Assembly: GCF_011926545.1 (NCBI RefSeq)
Contig: NZ_JAATIT010000002.1
Location: 310,001 to 374,000, forward strand
Direction: 5' to 3'
DNA: 64,000 nucleotides
From: Sphingopyxis italica
Lineage (GTDB): Bacteria > Pseudomonadota > Alphaproteobacteria > Sphingomonadales > Sphingomonadaceae
The position numbers and the translations under genes are program-made. Each line of letters opens with the position of its first letter. The first letter of the stretch is position 1. The notes beneath the pieces are model-generated. The model was given only the letters and a program-made list of their open reading frames with translations, ran no database searches and was not told the DNA's origin. Below are positions 55,626 through 64,000 of the stretch, in pieces.

Positions 55626-55720
55626 GGGCTCCCCTGCTCCGTTCGGCATCGTTGTGGAGATGTTGGGCGACGCAATCAATGAATTAGCGTGGCGTGCCCG
55701 CCAAAATGGATCGATAACCG

Positions 55721-55795
55721 TCGTCCCCGCGAAGGCTGGGACCGCTGGCGAAGTAGCACAAAGCCTCTAGCGCCCCCCGCCTTCGCGGGGGCTAC
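55721..55795. repeat. Intergenic inverted repeat, family B
   Basis: GTCCCCGCGAAGGCTGGGAC (about 55723) and CCCCCCGCCTTCGCGGGGGC (to about 55792) are imperfect complementary arms around CGAAGG cores. It lies between the divergent plsY and murI genes, close to the murI promoter region. Confidence 0.75.
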
Positions 55796-55839
55796 GGGCG
55801 TGGATTGAGGCTCCGCCTCCACCCTGCTACGGCCCTGCC

Positions 55840-56646
55840 ATGCACGCCCCGCCCCCTAGCGCCCCCATCCTCTTCTTCGACTCCGGCCTCGGCGGCCTCA
55901 CCGTGCTCGGTCCCACCCGTGCGCTGCTCCCGACCGCGCCGTTCGTTTACGCCGCCGATTATGCCGGGCTGCCCTATGGCAAGAAAAGCGACGAGGAACT
56001 GGCCGCGCGGGTTCCGGCGCTGCTCGGCCGCCTCGTCGAGCGGTATCAGCCGCGGCTCGCCGTCATCGCGTGCAACACCGCCTCGACGATCGCGCTGGGC
56101 CACGTCCGCGCCGCGCTCGACCTGCCGATCGTCGGCACCGTGCCCGCGATCAAGCCCGCGGCCGAAATGACCAAAACCGGCGTCATCGGCGTGCTCGGCA
56201 CCGAAGCGACGGTGCGCCAGCCCTATGTCGACGATCTGAGCGCGAAGTTCGCCGACGGAAAGACCGTGCTGCGCCACGGCAGCCCCGGGCTCGTCACCGG
56301 CGCCGAGGCCAAGCTGCGCGGCGAAGCGGTCGATCGCGAGGTGATCGCCCGCGCGATCGCGGGCCTGCGCGATCAGCCCGGCGGCGACGCGATCGATGTC
56401 GTCGTTCTCGCCTGCACCCATTTTCCGCTGCTCCGCGATGAATTGCAGGCCGTAGCGGGCCCCGACGTCCGCCTGATCGACGGCGCCGCGGGCATCGCGC
56501 GGCGGATCGCCTACCTGACCGAAGGGCAGCTATGGCCCGGCGCACCCGCACCCGGCATCGCCGTCTTCACGCGCAGCGACGAGCGTCCGCCGCCGCCGCT
56601 CGCCGCGCTCGCCCCCTATGGCATCGGGTCGATCGAGACGATCTGA
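55840..56646 (+). CDS. murI: Glutamate racemase
   Basis: A 268-residue cofactor-independent racemase that makes D-glutamate for peptidoglycan. The two catalytic cysteines are Cys78 (VIACNTAS) and Cys192 (LACTHFPLL), with FFDSGLGGLTVL near the N-terminus. The length is typical. The start at 55840 has no strong ribosome binding site. Together with alr it is one of two racemases for cell-wall D-amino acids in this window. Confidence 0.93.
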   Translation: MHAPPPSAPILFFDSGLGGLTVLGPTRALLPTAPFVYAADYAGLPYGKKSDEELAARVPALLGRLVERYQPRLAVIACNTASTIALGHVRAALDLPIVGTVPAIKPAAEMTKTGVIGVLGTEATVRQPYVDDLSAKFADGKTVLRHGSPGLVTGAEAKLRGEAVDREVIARAIAGLRDQPGGDAIDVVVLACTHFPLLRDELQAVAGPDVRLIDGAAGIARRIAYLTEGQLWPGAPAPGIAVFTRSDERPPPPLAALAPYGIGSIETI

Positions 56647-56781
56647 TAGGACAATTTGCCCTAGTGCTGCGAATCGTTCGCACTGGCCTTCGGCGCTTTT
56701 CGGCGTTATTGGCCCGCATGTTAATAGCCGCCGGGGGGCGGCGCCCGAAACTTGACTGGCACCTGACTGCGGGGCTGAAAC

Positions 56782-58002
56782 GTGAATTACAACGACATCT
56801 TCGCACGCGCGATCGACCGGCTGCACGAAGAGGGGCGCTACCGCGTCTTCATCGATATCCTGCGCAACAGGGGCGCTTTCCCGAACGCGCGCTGCTTTGC
56901 GGGCCATAACGGGCCGAAGCCGATTACCGTCTGGTGCTCGAACGATTATCTCGCGATGGGCCAGCATCCCAAGGTCGTCGCCGCGATGGAAGAGGCGCTG
57001 CACGACGTCGGCGCCGGTTCGGGCGGCACGCGCAACATCGGCGGCAACACCCATTATCACATCGATCTCGAACATGAGCTTGCCGACCTGCACGGCAAGG
57101 ACGGGGCGCTGCTCTTCACCTCGGGCTATATCTCGAACGAAGCCACGCTCGGCACGCTCGGCAAGCTGCTGCCGAACTGCATCATCTATTCGGACGAGCT
57201 CAACCATGCCTCGATGATCGCGGGCATCCGCAACTCGGGCTGCGAAAAGCGCGTCTGGCGTCACAACGACCTTGAACATCTCGAGGAATTGCTCGCCGCC
57301 GACGATCCCGACGCCGCCAAGCTGATCGCGTTCGAAAGCGTCTATTCGATGGACGGCGACGTCGCTCCGATCCACGCGATCTGCGACCTCGCCGAAAAAT
57401 ATAACGCGCTCACCTATTGCGACGAAGTCCATGCCGTCGGCATGTACGGCCCGCGCGGCGGCGGCATCTCGGACCGCGACGAAGCCGCCGATCGCATCAC
57501 GATCATCGAAGGCACGCTGGGCAAGGCGTTCGGCGTGATGGGCGGCTATATCGCGGCCGAGAAGAATATCATCGACGTGATCCGGAGCTATGCGCCGGGC
57601 TTCATCTTCACCACCAGCCTGTCGCCGGTGCTCGTCGCCGGCGTGCTTGCGAGTGTGCGCCACCTCAAATCGTCGAACGTCGAGCGCGAGGCGCAGCAGG
57701 AAGCCGCCGCCTATCTCAAGCGGAGCTTCCGCGACGCCGGCCTGCCGGTGATGGATTCGACGACGCACATCGTCCCGCTGATGGTCGGCGACCCGGTGCG
57801 TGCGAAGAAGATCAGCGACATCCTGCTCGCCGAATATGGCGTCTATGTGCAGCCGATCAATTTCCCGACGGTGCCGCGCGGTACCGAACGCCTGCGCTTC
57901 ACCCCCGGCCCGGCGCATGACGAAGCGATGATGCGCGAGCTGACGAGCGCACTGGTCGAGATTTGGGACCGGCTCGAACTGCAGCTTCAGAAGGCCGCGT
58001 GA
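56782..58002 (+). CDS. hemA: 5-aminolevulinate synthase
   Basis: A 406-residue PLP enzyme that condenses glycine with succinyl-CoA, the first step of heme synthesis in alphaproteobacteria (Shemin pathway). Lys248 in [13 protein letters not shown] is the Schiff-base lysine, at the same number as in Rhodobacter. [14 protein letters not shown] and [16 protein letters not shown] are intact. It starts with GTG at 56782 after GGGG. A hairpin TGCGAA/TTCGCA (56668-56682) lies in the upstream region. The succinyl-CoA it uses is also the product of the propionyl-CoA module. Confidence 0.95.
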   Translation: MNYNDIFARAIDRLHEEGRYRVFIDILRNRGAFPNARCFAGHNGPKPITVWCSNDYLAMGQHPKVVAAMEEALHDVGAGSGGTRNIGGNTHYHIDLEHELADLHGKDGALLFTSGYISNEATLGTLGKLLPNCIIYSDELNHASMIAGIRNSGCEKRVWRHNDLEHLEELLAADDPDAAKLIAFESVYSMDGDVAPIHAICDLAEKYNALTYCDEVHAVGMYGPRGGGISDRDEAADRITIIEGTLGKAFGVMGGYIAAEKNIIDVIRSYAPGFIFTTSLSPVLVAGVLASVRHLKSSNVEREAQQEAAAYLKRSFRDAGLPVMDSTTHIVPLMVGDPVRAKKISDILLAEYGVYVQPINFPTVPRGTERLRFTPGPAHDEAMMRELTSALVEIWDRLELQLQKAA

Positions 58003-58009
58003 ACGCCGC

Positions 58010-58699
58010 GTGACGGCCGCCCCCGGTTATGACGAGGTCGTCGTCGGACGCCGCTCGATCCGCGGCTTCCTCGATAAGCCCGTCCCGCGCGAGCTGATCG
58101 CCGAAATCCTCGAGGTCGCGATGCGCGCGCCGTCGTCGTTCAACAATCAGTGCTGGAATTTCTCGGTCGTCACCGGCGCGGCGCTCGCGGCGATCCGCCA
58201 AGGCAACACCGATGGTATCCTCGCGGGCAAGCCCGATAGCCGCGAGTTCCGCCGCTTCGACGGCGTCGCCGACGACCACCGCGCGCGCCAGATCGAGATC
58301 GCCAAGCAACTCTTCGGCGCGATGGGCATCGCGCGCGAGGACAAGGATGCGCGGCAGGACTGGGTGCTGCGCGGTTTCCGCCAGTTCGACGCGCCGGTCA
58401 GCATCGTCGTCACCTATGATCGCGTCCTGCTCGGCAGCGATATCGCGCCGTTCGACTGCGGCGCGGTTACCAACGCGCTCGTCAACGCCGCCTGGTCGCG
58501 GGGGCTCGGCTGCGTGATCAACAGCCAGGGCATCATGCAGAGTCCCGTGGTGCGCGAACATGCGCGCATCCCCGACGATCAGGTCATCATGATCTGCGTC
58601 GCGATGGGCTGGCCCGACGGCGACTTTCCCGCGAATGCAGTAGTGTCGAACCGCAAGAGCGTCGAAGAAGCGGTGCGGTTCGTCGGCTTCGCGGATTGA
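58010..58699 (+). CDS. Nitroreductase family protein
   Basis: A 229-residue FMN-dependent oxidoreductase. The FMN-binding start RRSIRGFLDKPVPRELI and APSSFNNQCWNFSVVTG are typical, and GLGCVINSQGIMQSPVVRE is the second FMN region. It probably reduces nitroaromatics or quinones with NAD(P)H. It starts with GTG at 58010, 7 bp after the hemA stop, so it probably shares that transcript. No specific substrate can be assigned. Confidence 0.87.
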   Translation: MTAAPGYDEVVVGRRSIRGFLDKPVPRELIAEILEVAMRAPSSFNNQCWNFSVVTGAALAAIRQGNTDGILAGKPDSREFRRFDGVADDHRARQIEIAKQLFGAMGIAREDKDARQDWVLRGFRQFDAPVSIVVTYDRVLLGSDIAPFDCGAVTNALVNAAWSRGLGCVINSQGIMQSPVVREHARIPDDQVIMICVAMGWPDGDFPANAVVSNRKSVEEAVRFVGFAD

Positions 58700-58737
58700 G
58701 CGCAGGGGCTGAGGCTGCCTATGCAAGAAATCTGCCT

Positions 58738-58844
58738 CCGTGCCCCTGCGAAGGCAGGGGCCCATCTTCTGCACGAGACTACTGAATCGCCGGTTGGATG
58801 AGTGCCACCTTCGGTGATGGGGCCCTGCCTTCGCAGGGGCACGG
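58738..58844. repeat. Intergenic inverted repeat, family C
   Basis: Arms 58738-58766 (CCGTGCCCCTGCGAAGGCAG then GGGCCCATC) and 58816-58844 are complementary over 29 bp with one mismatch. It lies between the nitroreductase and b561-YceI genes, which share an orientation. Confidence 0.88.
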
Positions 58845-58921
58845 GGGTTAATGCTTGTCCGAATCCCTCTTGCCGTTAGGTTCTGTCCCATTCTCCCTTC
58901 CCCCGGTACAAAAGGTTTCGA

Positions 58922-60181
58922 ATGCCGACACAGCGTTATAGCTACACCGCCATCACGCTGCACTGGCTTATCGCGCTGCTCCTCGCTTTCCAGATCGCGC
59001 TCGGTTGGGCGCTCGAGGGGAACAACGGCCCCGAACTCTTTGCGCGATACCAGCTGCACAAATCGATCGGCATCTCGATCCTGTTGCTCAGCCTCGCGCG
59101 GCTTGCGGTCCGTCTGTTCACGCCGCGCCCGCCCGCATCCGACGGTCCCGCCTGGACGCGCATGTTGGCGGGCATCGTCCACGGGCTCTTCTATCTCGTG
59201 ATGATCCTCGGCCCCGTCACCGGCTGGCTGCTCGTTTCGACCGCGCGGGTCCAGGTTCCCACCCTGCTCTATGGTCTCGTCCCTTGGCCGCACCTGCCGG
59301 TCGGCCGCGCTTTGCACGAACCCGCCGAAAGCATTCACGGCGCGATGGCGTGGCTCGCGATCGGGCTGTTCCTGCTCCACATCATCGGCGCGCTTCGCCA
59401 TCAATGGTTGCTCGGCAAGCCCGATCTTCAACGCATGATCCCCTTTGCGCGCGGCAAGGCTGTCGGCGCCGCGATCGGCGCGCTGGCGCTCGTCGGGGGC
59501 GCATTCGCCCTCGGGCAGACGGTCTATCCGGAACGAAGCCGGCCGGTCGTGGTGAAAGCGCCGCCAATGCCGACCGCCGCGCCTGTCGCGCCGCAGGCGG
59601 TGCCCGCAGCTCCCTTGGTCGAAGATAAGGCGCCCGTCGAGGACGCAACCAAAGAGGCCCCTGTGGAAGCGAAAGAGCCGCTCGCCGACTGGACGGTCGC
59701 CTCCGGCGGGCGCCTCGGTTTCACGGCGCGGTGGAACGGCGAGGCGGTCAGGGGGAGTTTCGGACGCTGGCGCGCCGCCATCCGCTTCAGTCCCGACGTT
59801 CTCGCCAGATCGAACATCCGCGTCACCGTCGACCTGGCCTCGGCCGACACCGGCGACGGTCAGCGCGACGATTCGCTGAAAAGCAGCGATTTCTTCAACG
59901 TCACGGCGCAGCCGAACGCCATCTTCACCGCACGCGATATCCGCCATATCGATGGCGACCGTTACGAAGCGCGCGGCACGCTCGACCTGCGCGGCGTCAG
60001 CAAGCCCGTCACCCTGCGCTTCACCTTGCGGATCGAAGGCAATAAAGCGCGCGTCGCGGGGACCGCGCGGATCGACCGCACCGCCTTCGGCGTCGGCCAA
60101 GGCGAATGGGCGGCGACCGATGCCATTGCGGCGGGGGTCGACGTGGATTTCTCGTTCAGCGCGACGCGTCCGACATCCTGA
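58922..60181 (+). CDS. Cytochrome b561 fused to a YceI domain
   Basis: A 419-residue fusion. Residues 1 to about 200 are a four- to five-helix cytochrome b561 with His14, His46, His87, His139 and His153 available as heme ligands (TLHWLIAL, LHKSIG, IVHGLF, SIHGAM). A Pro/Ala/Val-rich linker follows (about 205-250). The C-terminal part from about 256 is YceI-like (GRLGFTARWNGEAVRGSFGRW; SSDFFNVTAQPNAIFTARDI), a periplasmic lipocalin fold that binds isoprenoid quinones. The fusion suggests electron transfer between membrane quinone and a periplasmic quinone-binding domain. Confidence 0.88.
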   Translation: MPTQRYSYTAITLHWLIALLLAFQIALGWALEGNNGPELFARYQLHKSIGISILLLSLARLAVRLFTPRPPASDGPAWTRMLAGIVHGLFYLVMILGPVTGWLLVSTARVQVPTLLYGLVPWPHLPVGRALHEPAESIHGAMAWLAIGLFLLHIIGALRHQWLLGKPDLQRMIPFARGKAVGAAIGALALVGGAFALGQTVYPERSRPVVVKAPPMPTAAPVAPQAVPAAPLVEDKAPVEDATKEAPVEAKEPLADWTVASGGRLGFTARWNGEAVRGSFGRWRAAIRFSPDVLARSNIRVTVDLASADTGDGQRDDSLKSSDFFNVTAQPNAIFTARDIRHIDGDRYEARGTLDLRGVSKPVTLRFTLRIEGNKARVAGTARIDRTAFGVGQGEWAATDAIAAGVDVDFSFSATRPTS

Positions 60182-60772
60182 TCAGCGCGCCGGGCGCATC
60201 ATGCCCCAGAAATGCGGGCCGCCGCCCGGCACGTCCCATTGGGCCGCGGTGATGAAGCCCAGCCGCTCGTACAGCGGGACATTTTCGGGCGTTGCGGTCT
60301 CCAGCCAGCACGGCAGACCTTCGGCATCGGCGGCTGCGGTCTGCGCGCGAATGATCCGCCCGCCGTGTCCCTTACCCTGATCGCCGGGCCGCACGCCGAC
60401 ATAATGGAGATACCAGAAACGCCCTTTGGGCCGATGCGCGTCGATGCCGCCCTGCACCTTCAATCCGCGCGGCAAGGCGGTGCCGAACGTCGCGACGAGC
60501 GGGATGACGGTGCGCAGGAACTCGGGCATTCCGCTGTGTGCCCGTCCCGGCGCACGCCAGAGTGCCGCCGCTTCATCATTGGGCGTCCGCAGCGCGATGC
60601 CCGCACGCATGTCCGCGGGGACGAGAGTGCGGAACAAGCCGCGCAGCGCGCGGGTGCGGTGGGCGGGATCGGGCAATATCCACGATAGCGCCGGGTCGGT
60701 CTGGAACGCCTGCGCCAACGTTTCGACGAGCGCGGGTTGGTCAGCCACCGTCGCTTTTCCGATCTCGTCCAT
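60182..60772 (-). CDS. GNAT-family N-acetyltransferase
   Basis: A 196-residue acetyltransferase. The acetyl-CoA loop VGVRPGDQGKGHGGRI (Q/RxxGxG type) and the C-terminal NVPLYERLGFITAAQ are diagnostic. The substrate is unknown. GGAGGGG precedes the ATG at 60772. An inverted repeat (60784-60866) fills the upstream region; the longer in-frame extension lies in that repeat and is rejected. It converges on the b561-YceI gene with no gap between the stop codons. Confidence 0.85.
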   Translation of the reverse strand: MDEIGKATVADQPALVETLAQAFQTDPALSWILPDPAHRTRALRGLFRTLVPADMRAGIALRTPNDEAAALWRAPGRAHSGMPEFLRTVIPLVATFGTALPRGLKVQGGIDAHRPKGRFWYLHYVGVRPGDQGKGHGGRIIRAQTAAADAEGLPCWLETATPENVPLYERLGFITAAQWDVPGGGPHFWGMMRPAR

Positions 60773-60783
60773 TACCCCTCCAT

Positions 60784-60866
60784 CGTCGTTGCGAGCGGAG
60801 CGCAGCAATCCGGGGCGGTTACCGCAAACTCTGGATTGCCGCGTCGCTTCGCTCCTCGCAATGACG
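60784..60866. repeat. Intergenic inverted repeat, family G
   Basis: CGTCGTTGCGAGCGGAGCGC then AGCAATCCGG pairs imperfectly with CTGGATTGCCGCGTCGCTTC then GCTCCTCGCAATGACG. It lies between the GNAT start and the lipoprotein stop. Its sequence resembles a GCAATGACG-type element that I remember from many proteobacterial genomes. Confidence 0.8.
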
Positions 60867-60870
60867 AATG

Positions 60871-61320
60871 TCAATCGCGGCAGTAGCCCTCGCCCGTCTT
60901 GACGATCAGGCATTCCTGCTTGCCCGCGAGATATTTGAGGCCGGTTTCGTCGCCGTTGCCGCGATGCAAGCTCAATTGCTCGGTGCCACGCTTGAACTGG
61001 ATGCCATGCTCGCTGTCCTGGCCGTCATAGGTCCCCTTGGTGTCGAGGTCCGACTGCATCTCCAGCTTGTATTTTCCGGGTTCGGCGGGCGTGATCGTGG
61101 CATACATGCCCTCGACCCCGGTCCATTTCCCGGCCCAACTCGCAAAGCGGTGCGGCGCGGTCGCGGGGTCGGTTGCTTCGGCACCTTCCACCGGCGCCGT
61201 TTCAACAGGAACCTCGGTCGTCGTCGTATCGGTCGGCGCGGGCGCCGGCGCTTCCGCCTTCTCGCAACCCGCCAGCAGCACCAGCGCCGCGGCGCTCGCC
61301 ATAATCATGCTCTTTTGCAT
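60871..61320 (-). CDS. Small lipoprotein of unknown function
   Basis: A 149-residue lipoprotein. The lipobox LLAGC follows a hydrophobic helix, and a Pro/Thr/Val-rich linker leads to a small domain (FASWAGKWTGVEGMYATITP; GYCRD at the end) that resembles a short beta-sheet fold. AAGGAG lies 7 nt before the ATG at 61320; another ATG stands 3 bp upstream. I do not recognise a family. Two Cys residues near the C-terminus (QECLIV, GYCRD) might pair. Confidence 0.78.
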   Translation of the reverse strand: MQKSMIMASAAALVLLAGCEKAEAPAPAPTDTTTTEVPVETAPVEGAEATDPATAPHRFASWAGKWTGVEGMYATITPAEPGKYKLEMQSDLDTKGTYDGQDSEHGIQFKRGTEQLSLHRGNGDETGLKYLAGKQECLIVKTGEGYCRD

Positions 61321-61366
61321 CATGCGTCTCCTTCCCATCCCAAACGCGTCGTCTTCGATAAGTTTC

Positions 61367-62356
61367 CTATTCGGTGATGATCTCCGCGAACTTCAGCGGA
61401 TCGACATTGCCGCCCGACAGGGTGACAAGCGTCGCGTCGGTCACCGACACTTTCCCTGCGAGCACGGCCGCAAGCGCCGCGGCGCCGCCGGGTTCGACGA
61501 CGAGGTGCAGCTTTTCGAACGCCAGTCGCATCGCATCGCGCACCTCGCTGTGGGTCACCACGACACCCTTGACGCCGCGCGCCTGCAGCACGGCAAAATT
61601 GATCGGCCAGGTTTCGGGCGTCTGTAGCGCGTCGCATTCGGTCGGATAGGCCAAATCCTCGACCGACAGGATTTCGCCGGCGGCAAGGCTGCGCATCACA
61701 TCATCCCAGCCTTCGGGCTCGACCGCAATGATCTCCGCGTCAGGCAGCGCGAGCGCGAGCCCCGCCGACAAGCCGCCCCCGCCGCAGCAGGCGATGACCT
61801 TGTCGGGACCGTCGATGCCGCGCGCCTTCATCTGCGCCGCCGCCTCGATCCCGGCGCTGCCTTGCCCCTCGATGATCCAAGGATCGCCATAGGCGTGAAC
61901 CAGCGTCCCGCCGCGCTCGGCGAGCAGTTTCGCGGCAACGGTATCGCGCGATTCGGTGACGCGGTCGTAGAGCACCACCTCGGCGCCCAGCCCCCGCGTC
62001 GCCGCCAGCTTCATCGCGGGCGCGTTACTCGGCATCACGATCGTCGCCTTGATCCCCAGCCGCTTCGCCGCCCAGGCGACCCCCTGCGCGTGATTGCCGC
62101 TCGATACGCCGACGACGCCCTCATTCGCCTGCTCGGGGCTCAAATCGGTCAGCCGGTGCCAGGCGCCGCGGATCTTGAAGGCGCCGACAGGCTGGAGACA
62201 CTCGGCCTTGCACCAGATCGTTTTGCCGTCGATCTCCAGCGGCAACAGCGGCGTTTGCGGCAGCAATGCAGCGACTTTCGCCGCCGCGCGTTCGACCCCT
62301 GCGTGCGTGGGCGCACGCGCCGGATCGATCAGGGCTTCGGGGCTTTGCTGTGTCAT
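61367..62356 (-). CDS. PLP-dependent threonine/serine dehydratase family protein
   Basis: A 329-residue fold-type II PLP enzyme. Lys61 in VGAFKIRGA is the Schiff-base residue, and the phosphate loop is CCGGGGLSAG; SSGNHAQGVAWAAKRLGI contacts the substrate. There is no C-terminal ACT domain, so it resembles catabolic threonine/serine dehydratases and serine racemase rather than IlvA. The product would be a 2-oxo acid and ammonia. It is divergent from the saccharopine-type dehydrogenase. Confidence 0.86.
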   Translation of the reverse strand: MTQQSPEALIDPARAPTHAGVERAAAKVAALLPQTPLLPLEIDGKTIWCKAECLQPVGAFKIRGAWHRLTDLSPEQANEGVVGVSSGNHAQGVAWAAKRLGIKATIVMPSNAPAMKLAATRGLGAEVVLYDRVTESRDTVAAKLLAERGGTLVHAYGDPWIIEGQGSAGIEAAAQMKARGIDGPDKVIACCGGGGLSAGLALALPDAEIIAVEPEGWDDVMRSLAAGEILSVEDLAYPTECDALQTPETWPINFAVLQARGVKGVVVTHSEVRDAMRLAFEKLHLVVEPGGAAALAAVLAGKVSVTDATLVTLSGGNVDPLKFAEIITE

Positions 62357-62419
62357 GGCTTCGTCCTATAGGGCGCGGCATACAACACAAGCCGCGACAT
62401 AGCGGGCAGGAGATTTTTG

Positions 62420-63628
62420 ATGAGCAAGGTTCTGGTGATCGGCGCAGGCGGCGTCGGTTCGGTCGCGGTACACAAGATGGCGATGAACCCCGAGATATTC
62501 CCCGACATCACGCTCGCGAGCCGCCGCAAGTTCAAGTGCGACGCGATCGCCGAGTCGGTGAAGGAACGCACCGGCGTCACGATCAACACCGCCGAAGTCG
62601 ATGCCGACCATATCGACGCGACCGCAGCGCTGATCCGTTCGATCGGGGCGACGCATGTCGTGAACCTTGCGCTTCCCTATCAGGACCTCACGATCATGGA
62701 GGCGTGCCTGTCGACCGGCGCGCATTATCTCGACACCGCGAATTACGAGCCGCGCGACGAGGCGAAGTTCGAATATCATTGGCAGTGGGCCTATCAGGAC
62801 CGCTTCAAGGACGCCGGGCTGATGGCGCTGCTCGGTTCGGGATTCGACCCCGGCGTGACGAGCGTCTTTACCACTTGGCTCAAGAAGCATCATTTCGCCC
62901 GCATCGACACGCTCGACATCCTCGATTGCAACGGCGGCGACCACGGCCAGCATTTCGCGACCAACTTCAACCCCGAAATCAATATCCGCGAAGTGACCGC
63001 GGTCGCGCGCCACTGGGAAAATGGCGACTGGGTCGAAACCCCGCCGATGTCAGTGAAGCAAAAGTTCGACTTCGAAGCGGTGGGCGAAAAGACGATGTAC
63101 CTCATGTACCATGAGGAAATCGAAAGCCTGAAGACGCACCTGCCCGAAATCCAGCGGATCCGTTTCTGGATGACCTTTGGCGAGGCGTATATCCAGCATC
63201 TCACCGTGCTCCAGAATGTCGGTATGACGCGCATCGACCCGGTGGTCTACGAAGGCCGCGAGATCGTCCCGCTGCAATTCCTCAAAGCCGTGCTCCCCGA
63301 ACCGTCGAGCCTCGGTGAGACGACGAAGGGGAAGACCAACATCGGCGTCATCGCAACCGGCCTTGGCAAGGACGGCAAGGAAAAGACGCTCTATCTCTAC
63401 AATATCTGCGACCATGAAGACGCATTCGCCGAGACGGGCAATCAGGCGGTGAGCTACACCACGGGCGTGCCCGCGATGATTGGCACCGCGATGATGGTGA
63501 CCGGCACGTGGAGCGGCGACGGGGTGTTCAACATGGAGCAGATGGATCCCGATCCTTTCATGGACATGCTGAACAAGCACGGCCTGCCTTGGCAGGTGAA
63601 GGAATTGGACGGTCCGCTCGATTTCTGA
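62420..63628 (+). CDS. Saccharopine dehydrogenase family; probable carboxynorspermidine synthase
   Basis: A 402-residue NAD(P)-dependent enzyme with VLVIGAGGVGSVAVHKMAMN at the N-terminus. HVVNLALPYQDLTIMEACL, YLDTANYEPRDEAKFEYHWQ-type sequence and LLGSGFDPGVTSVFT match carboxynorspermidine dehydrogenase (CASDH), which condenses aspartate semialdehyde with a diamine. AGGAG lies 7 nt before the ATG at 62420. The decarboxylase partner NspC is not visible here but could lie elsewhere. Other saccharopine dehydrogenases share much of this sequence, so the substrate is inferred. Confidence 0.82.
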   Translation: MSKVLVIGAGGVGSVAVHKMAMNPEIFPDITLASRRKFKCDAIAESVKERTGVTINTAEVDADHIDATAALIRSIGATHVVNLALPYQDLTIMEACLSTGAHYLDTANYEPRDEAKFEYHWQWAYQDRFKDAGLMALLGSGFDPGVTSVFTTWLKKHHFARIDTLDILDCNGGDHGQHFATNFNPEINIREVTAVARHWENGDWVETPPMSVKQKFDFEAVGEKTMYLMYHEEIESLKTHLPEIQRIRFWMTFGEAYIQHLTVLQNVGMTRIDPVVYEGREIVPLQFLKAVLPEPSSLGETTKGKTNIGVIATGLGKDGKEKTLYLYNICDHEDAFAETGNQAVSYTTGVPAMIGTAMMVTGTWSGDGVFNMEQMDPDPFMDMLNKHGLPWQVKELDGPLDF

Positions 63629-63645
63629 TCGCTATTCTCTTTTTC

Positions 63646-63713
63646 GTCATTCCCGCGAAAGCGGGAACCCAGTAGCGACGGTAGAACTGGGTTCCCGCTT
63701 TCGCGGGAATGAC
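63646..63713. repeat. Intergenic inverted repeat, family A, copy 3
   Basis: Perfect 27-bp arms (63646-63672 and 63687-63713), identical to copy 1 in both arms, separated by 14 bp. It lies between the saccharopine-type gene and the last gene of the window, which have the same orientation. Confidence 0.92.
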
Positions 63714-63731
63714 GAAGGGTAGTTCGAGATC

Positions 63732-64000
63732 ATGAAGCTCCATATTGCCGCGCTCGCCTTACTCGCGGCCTTTTCCACCCCCGCCGCCGCCCAATCCGAC
63801 GATCCCTACGCCCCCGGCCGCGCGATCGTCGCCGACATCGGCAAGATCGTCACGCCCAATGGGGTGCAGGAGACGTTCGAGGTGACGCTCGGCGGCGCGC
63901 GGCAGATCGTGAATGTTCGCGGCTCGGACCGCGACAACCCGATCCTGATCTTCGTCCATGGAGGCCCCGGCGCGGTCGAAATGCCATTCGCCTGGGTGTT
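63732..64000 (+). CDS. Secreted alpha/beta hydrolase, proline iminopeptidase-like, N-terminal part only
   Basis: Only about 89 residues are in the window. A signal peptide (KLHIAALALLAAFSTPAAAQ) precedes a mature start SDDPYAPGRAIV. ILIFVHGGPGAVEMPFAW carries the HGGPG oxyanion motif of the proline iminopeptidase/alpha-beta hydrolase group. The nucleophile region is beyond the edge. The ATG at 63732 lies 18 bp after repeat copy 3. The family is clear from this motif, but the substrate is not. Confidence 0.78.
   Translation, partial: MKLHIAALALLAAFSTPAAAQSDDPYAPGRAIVADIGKIVTPNGVQETFEVTLGGARQIVNVRGSDRDNPILIFVHGGPGAVEMPFAWV

Noticed and set aside
57899-60100. 733-codon frame on the - strand
   Set aside because: Antisense to the nitroreductase and b561-YceI genes and crosses a repeat; composition is unlike real proteins.
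60773-60913. N-terminal extension of the GNAT protein
   Set aside because: The extension is a translation of the family G repeat.

Overview
The window is GC-rich, densely packed bacterial chromosome. Its gene content points to an alphaproteobacterium of the Sphingomonadales, and Sphingopyxis or a close relative is my best guess: ALAS-type hemA, PhaR, a ScfR/PccR-type propionyl-CoA regulator, many acyl-CoA dehydrogenases, a large TonB-dependent receptor, and several families of short inverted repeats between genes. This placement is inferred from gene content, not from a database search. I see no phage, insertion sequence, integrase, CRISPR array, rRNA or replication origin. There is one tRNA, tRNA-Ser(UGA).

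Layout. 1-2586: the start of rlpA, an MltB-type lytic transglycosylase, tRNA-Ser, and an unusual fusion of a degenerate alpha/beta-hydrolase with a flavin reductase. 2700-14080: a catabolic block for acyl-CoA thioesters with a nitronate monooxygenase, five acyl-CoA dehydrogenase-like genes, an SDR dehydrogenase, a thiolase, an alpha-methylacyl-CoA racemase, an enoyl-CoA hydratase/isomerase and a tyrosine phosphatase. Four of the dehydrogenase genes form two adjacent pairs in which one member keeps a candidate catalytic Glu and the other lacks it. A 16-bp palindrome stands 44-45 bp before two of the transcription units. 14085-19119: amidohydrolase, PAP2 phosphatase, and the pyruvate dehydrogenase E2 and E3 genes with a small membrane protein between them. 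19279-26569: UspA, a small membrane protein facing an XRE regulator, RNase R, a DUF6152/DUF6644-like pair, proline-tRNA ligase of the archaeal/eukaryotic type, and PhaR. 27064-33908: a TonB-dependent receptor with an N-terminal EF-hand-like loop, alanine racemase, an MFS transporter and a cyclase.

34094-43851 holds a complete propionyl-CoA to succinyl-CoA module, read right to left: pccB, a small membrane protein, methylmalonyl-CoA epimerase, methylmalonyl-CoA mutase, bioB, a second small membrane protein, pccA. The regulator pccR is divergent from it, across an array of TGCAAA elements. Placing bioB here ties biotin supply to a biotin-dependent carboxylase. The acyl-CoA block at 2700-14080 would produce acetyl-CoA and propionyl-CoA, which this module could consume.

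43967-64000 is mostly housekeeping: gor, pgi, lepB-rnc-era, topA, dprA-plsY, murI and hemA. Among these lie a nitroreductase, a cytochrome b561-YceI fusion, a GNAT enzyme, a lipoprotein, a PLP-dependent dehydratase, a saccharopine/carboxynorspermidine dehydrogenase and the start of an alpha/beta hydrolase. At least seven kinds of intergenic inverted repeat occur across the window. One overlaps the apparent start codon of the PAP2 gene, and another reaches into the stop codons of two converging genes.
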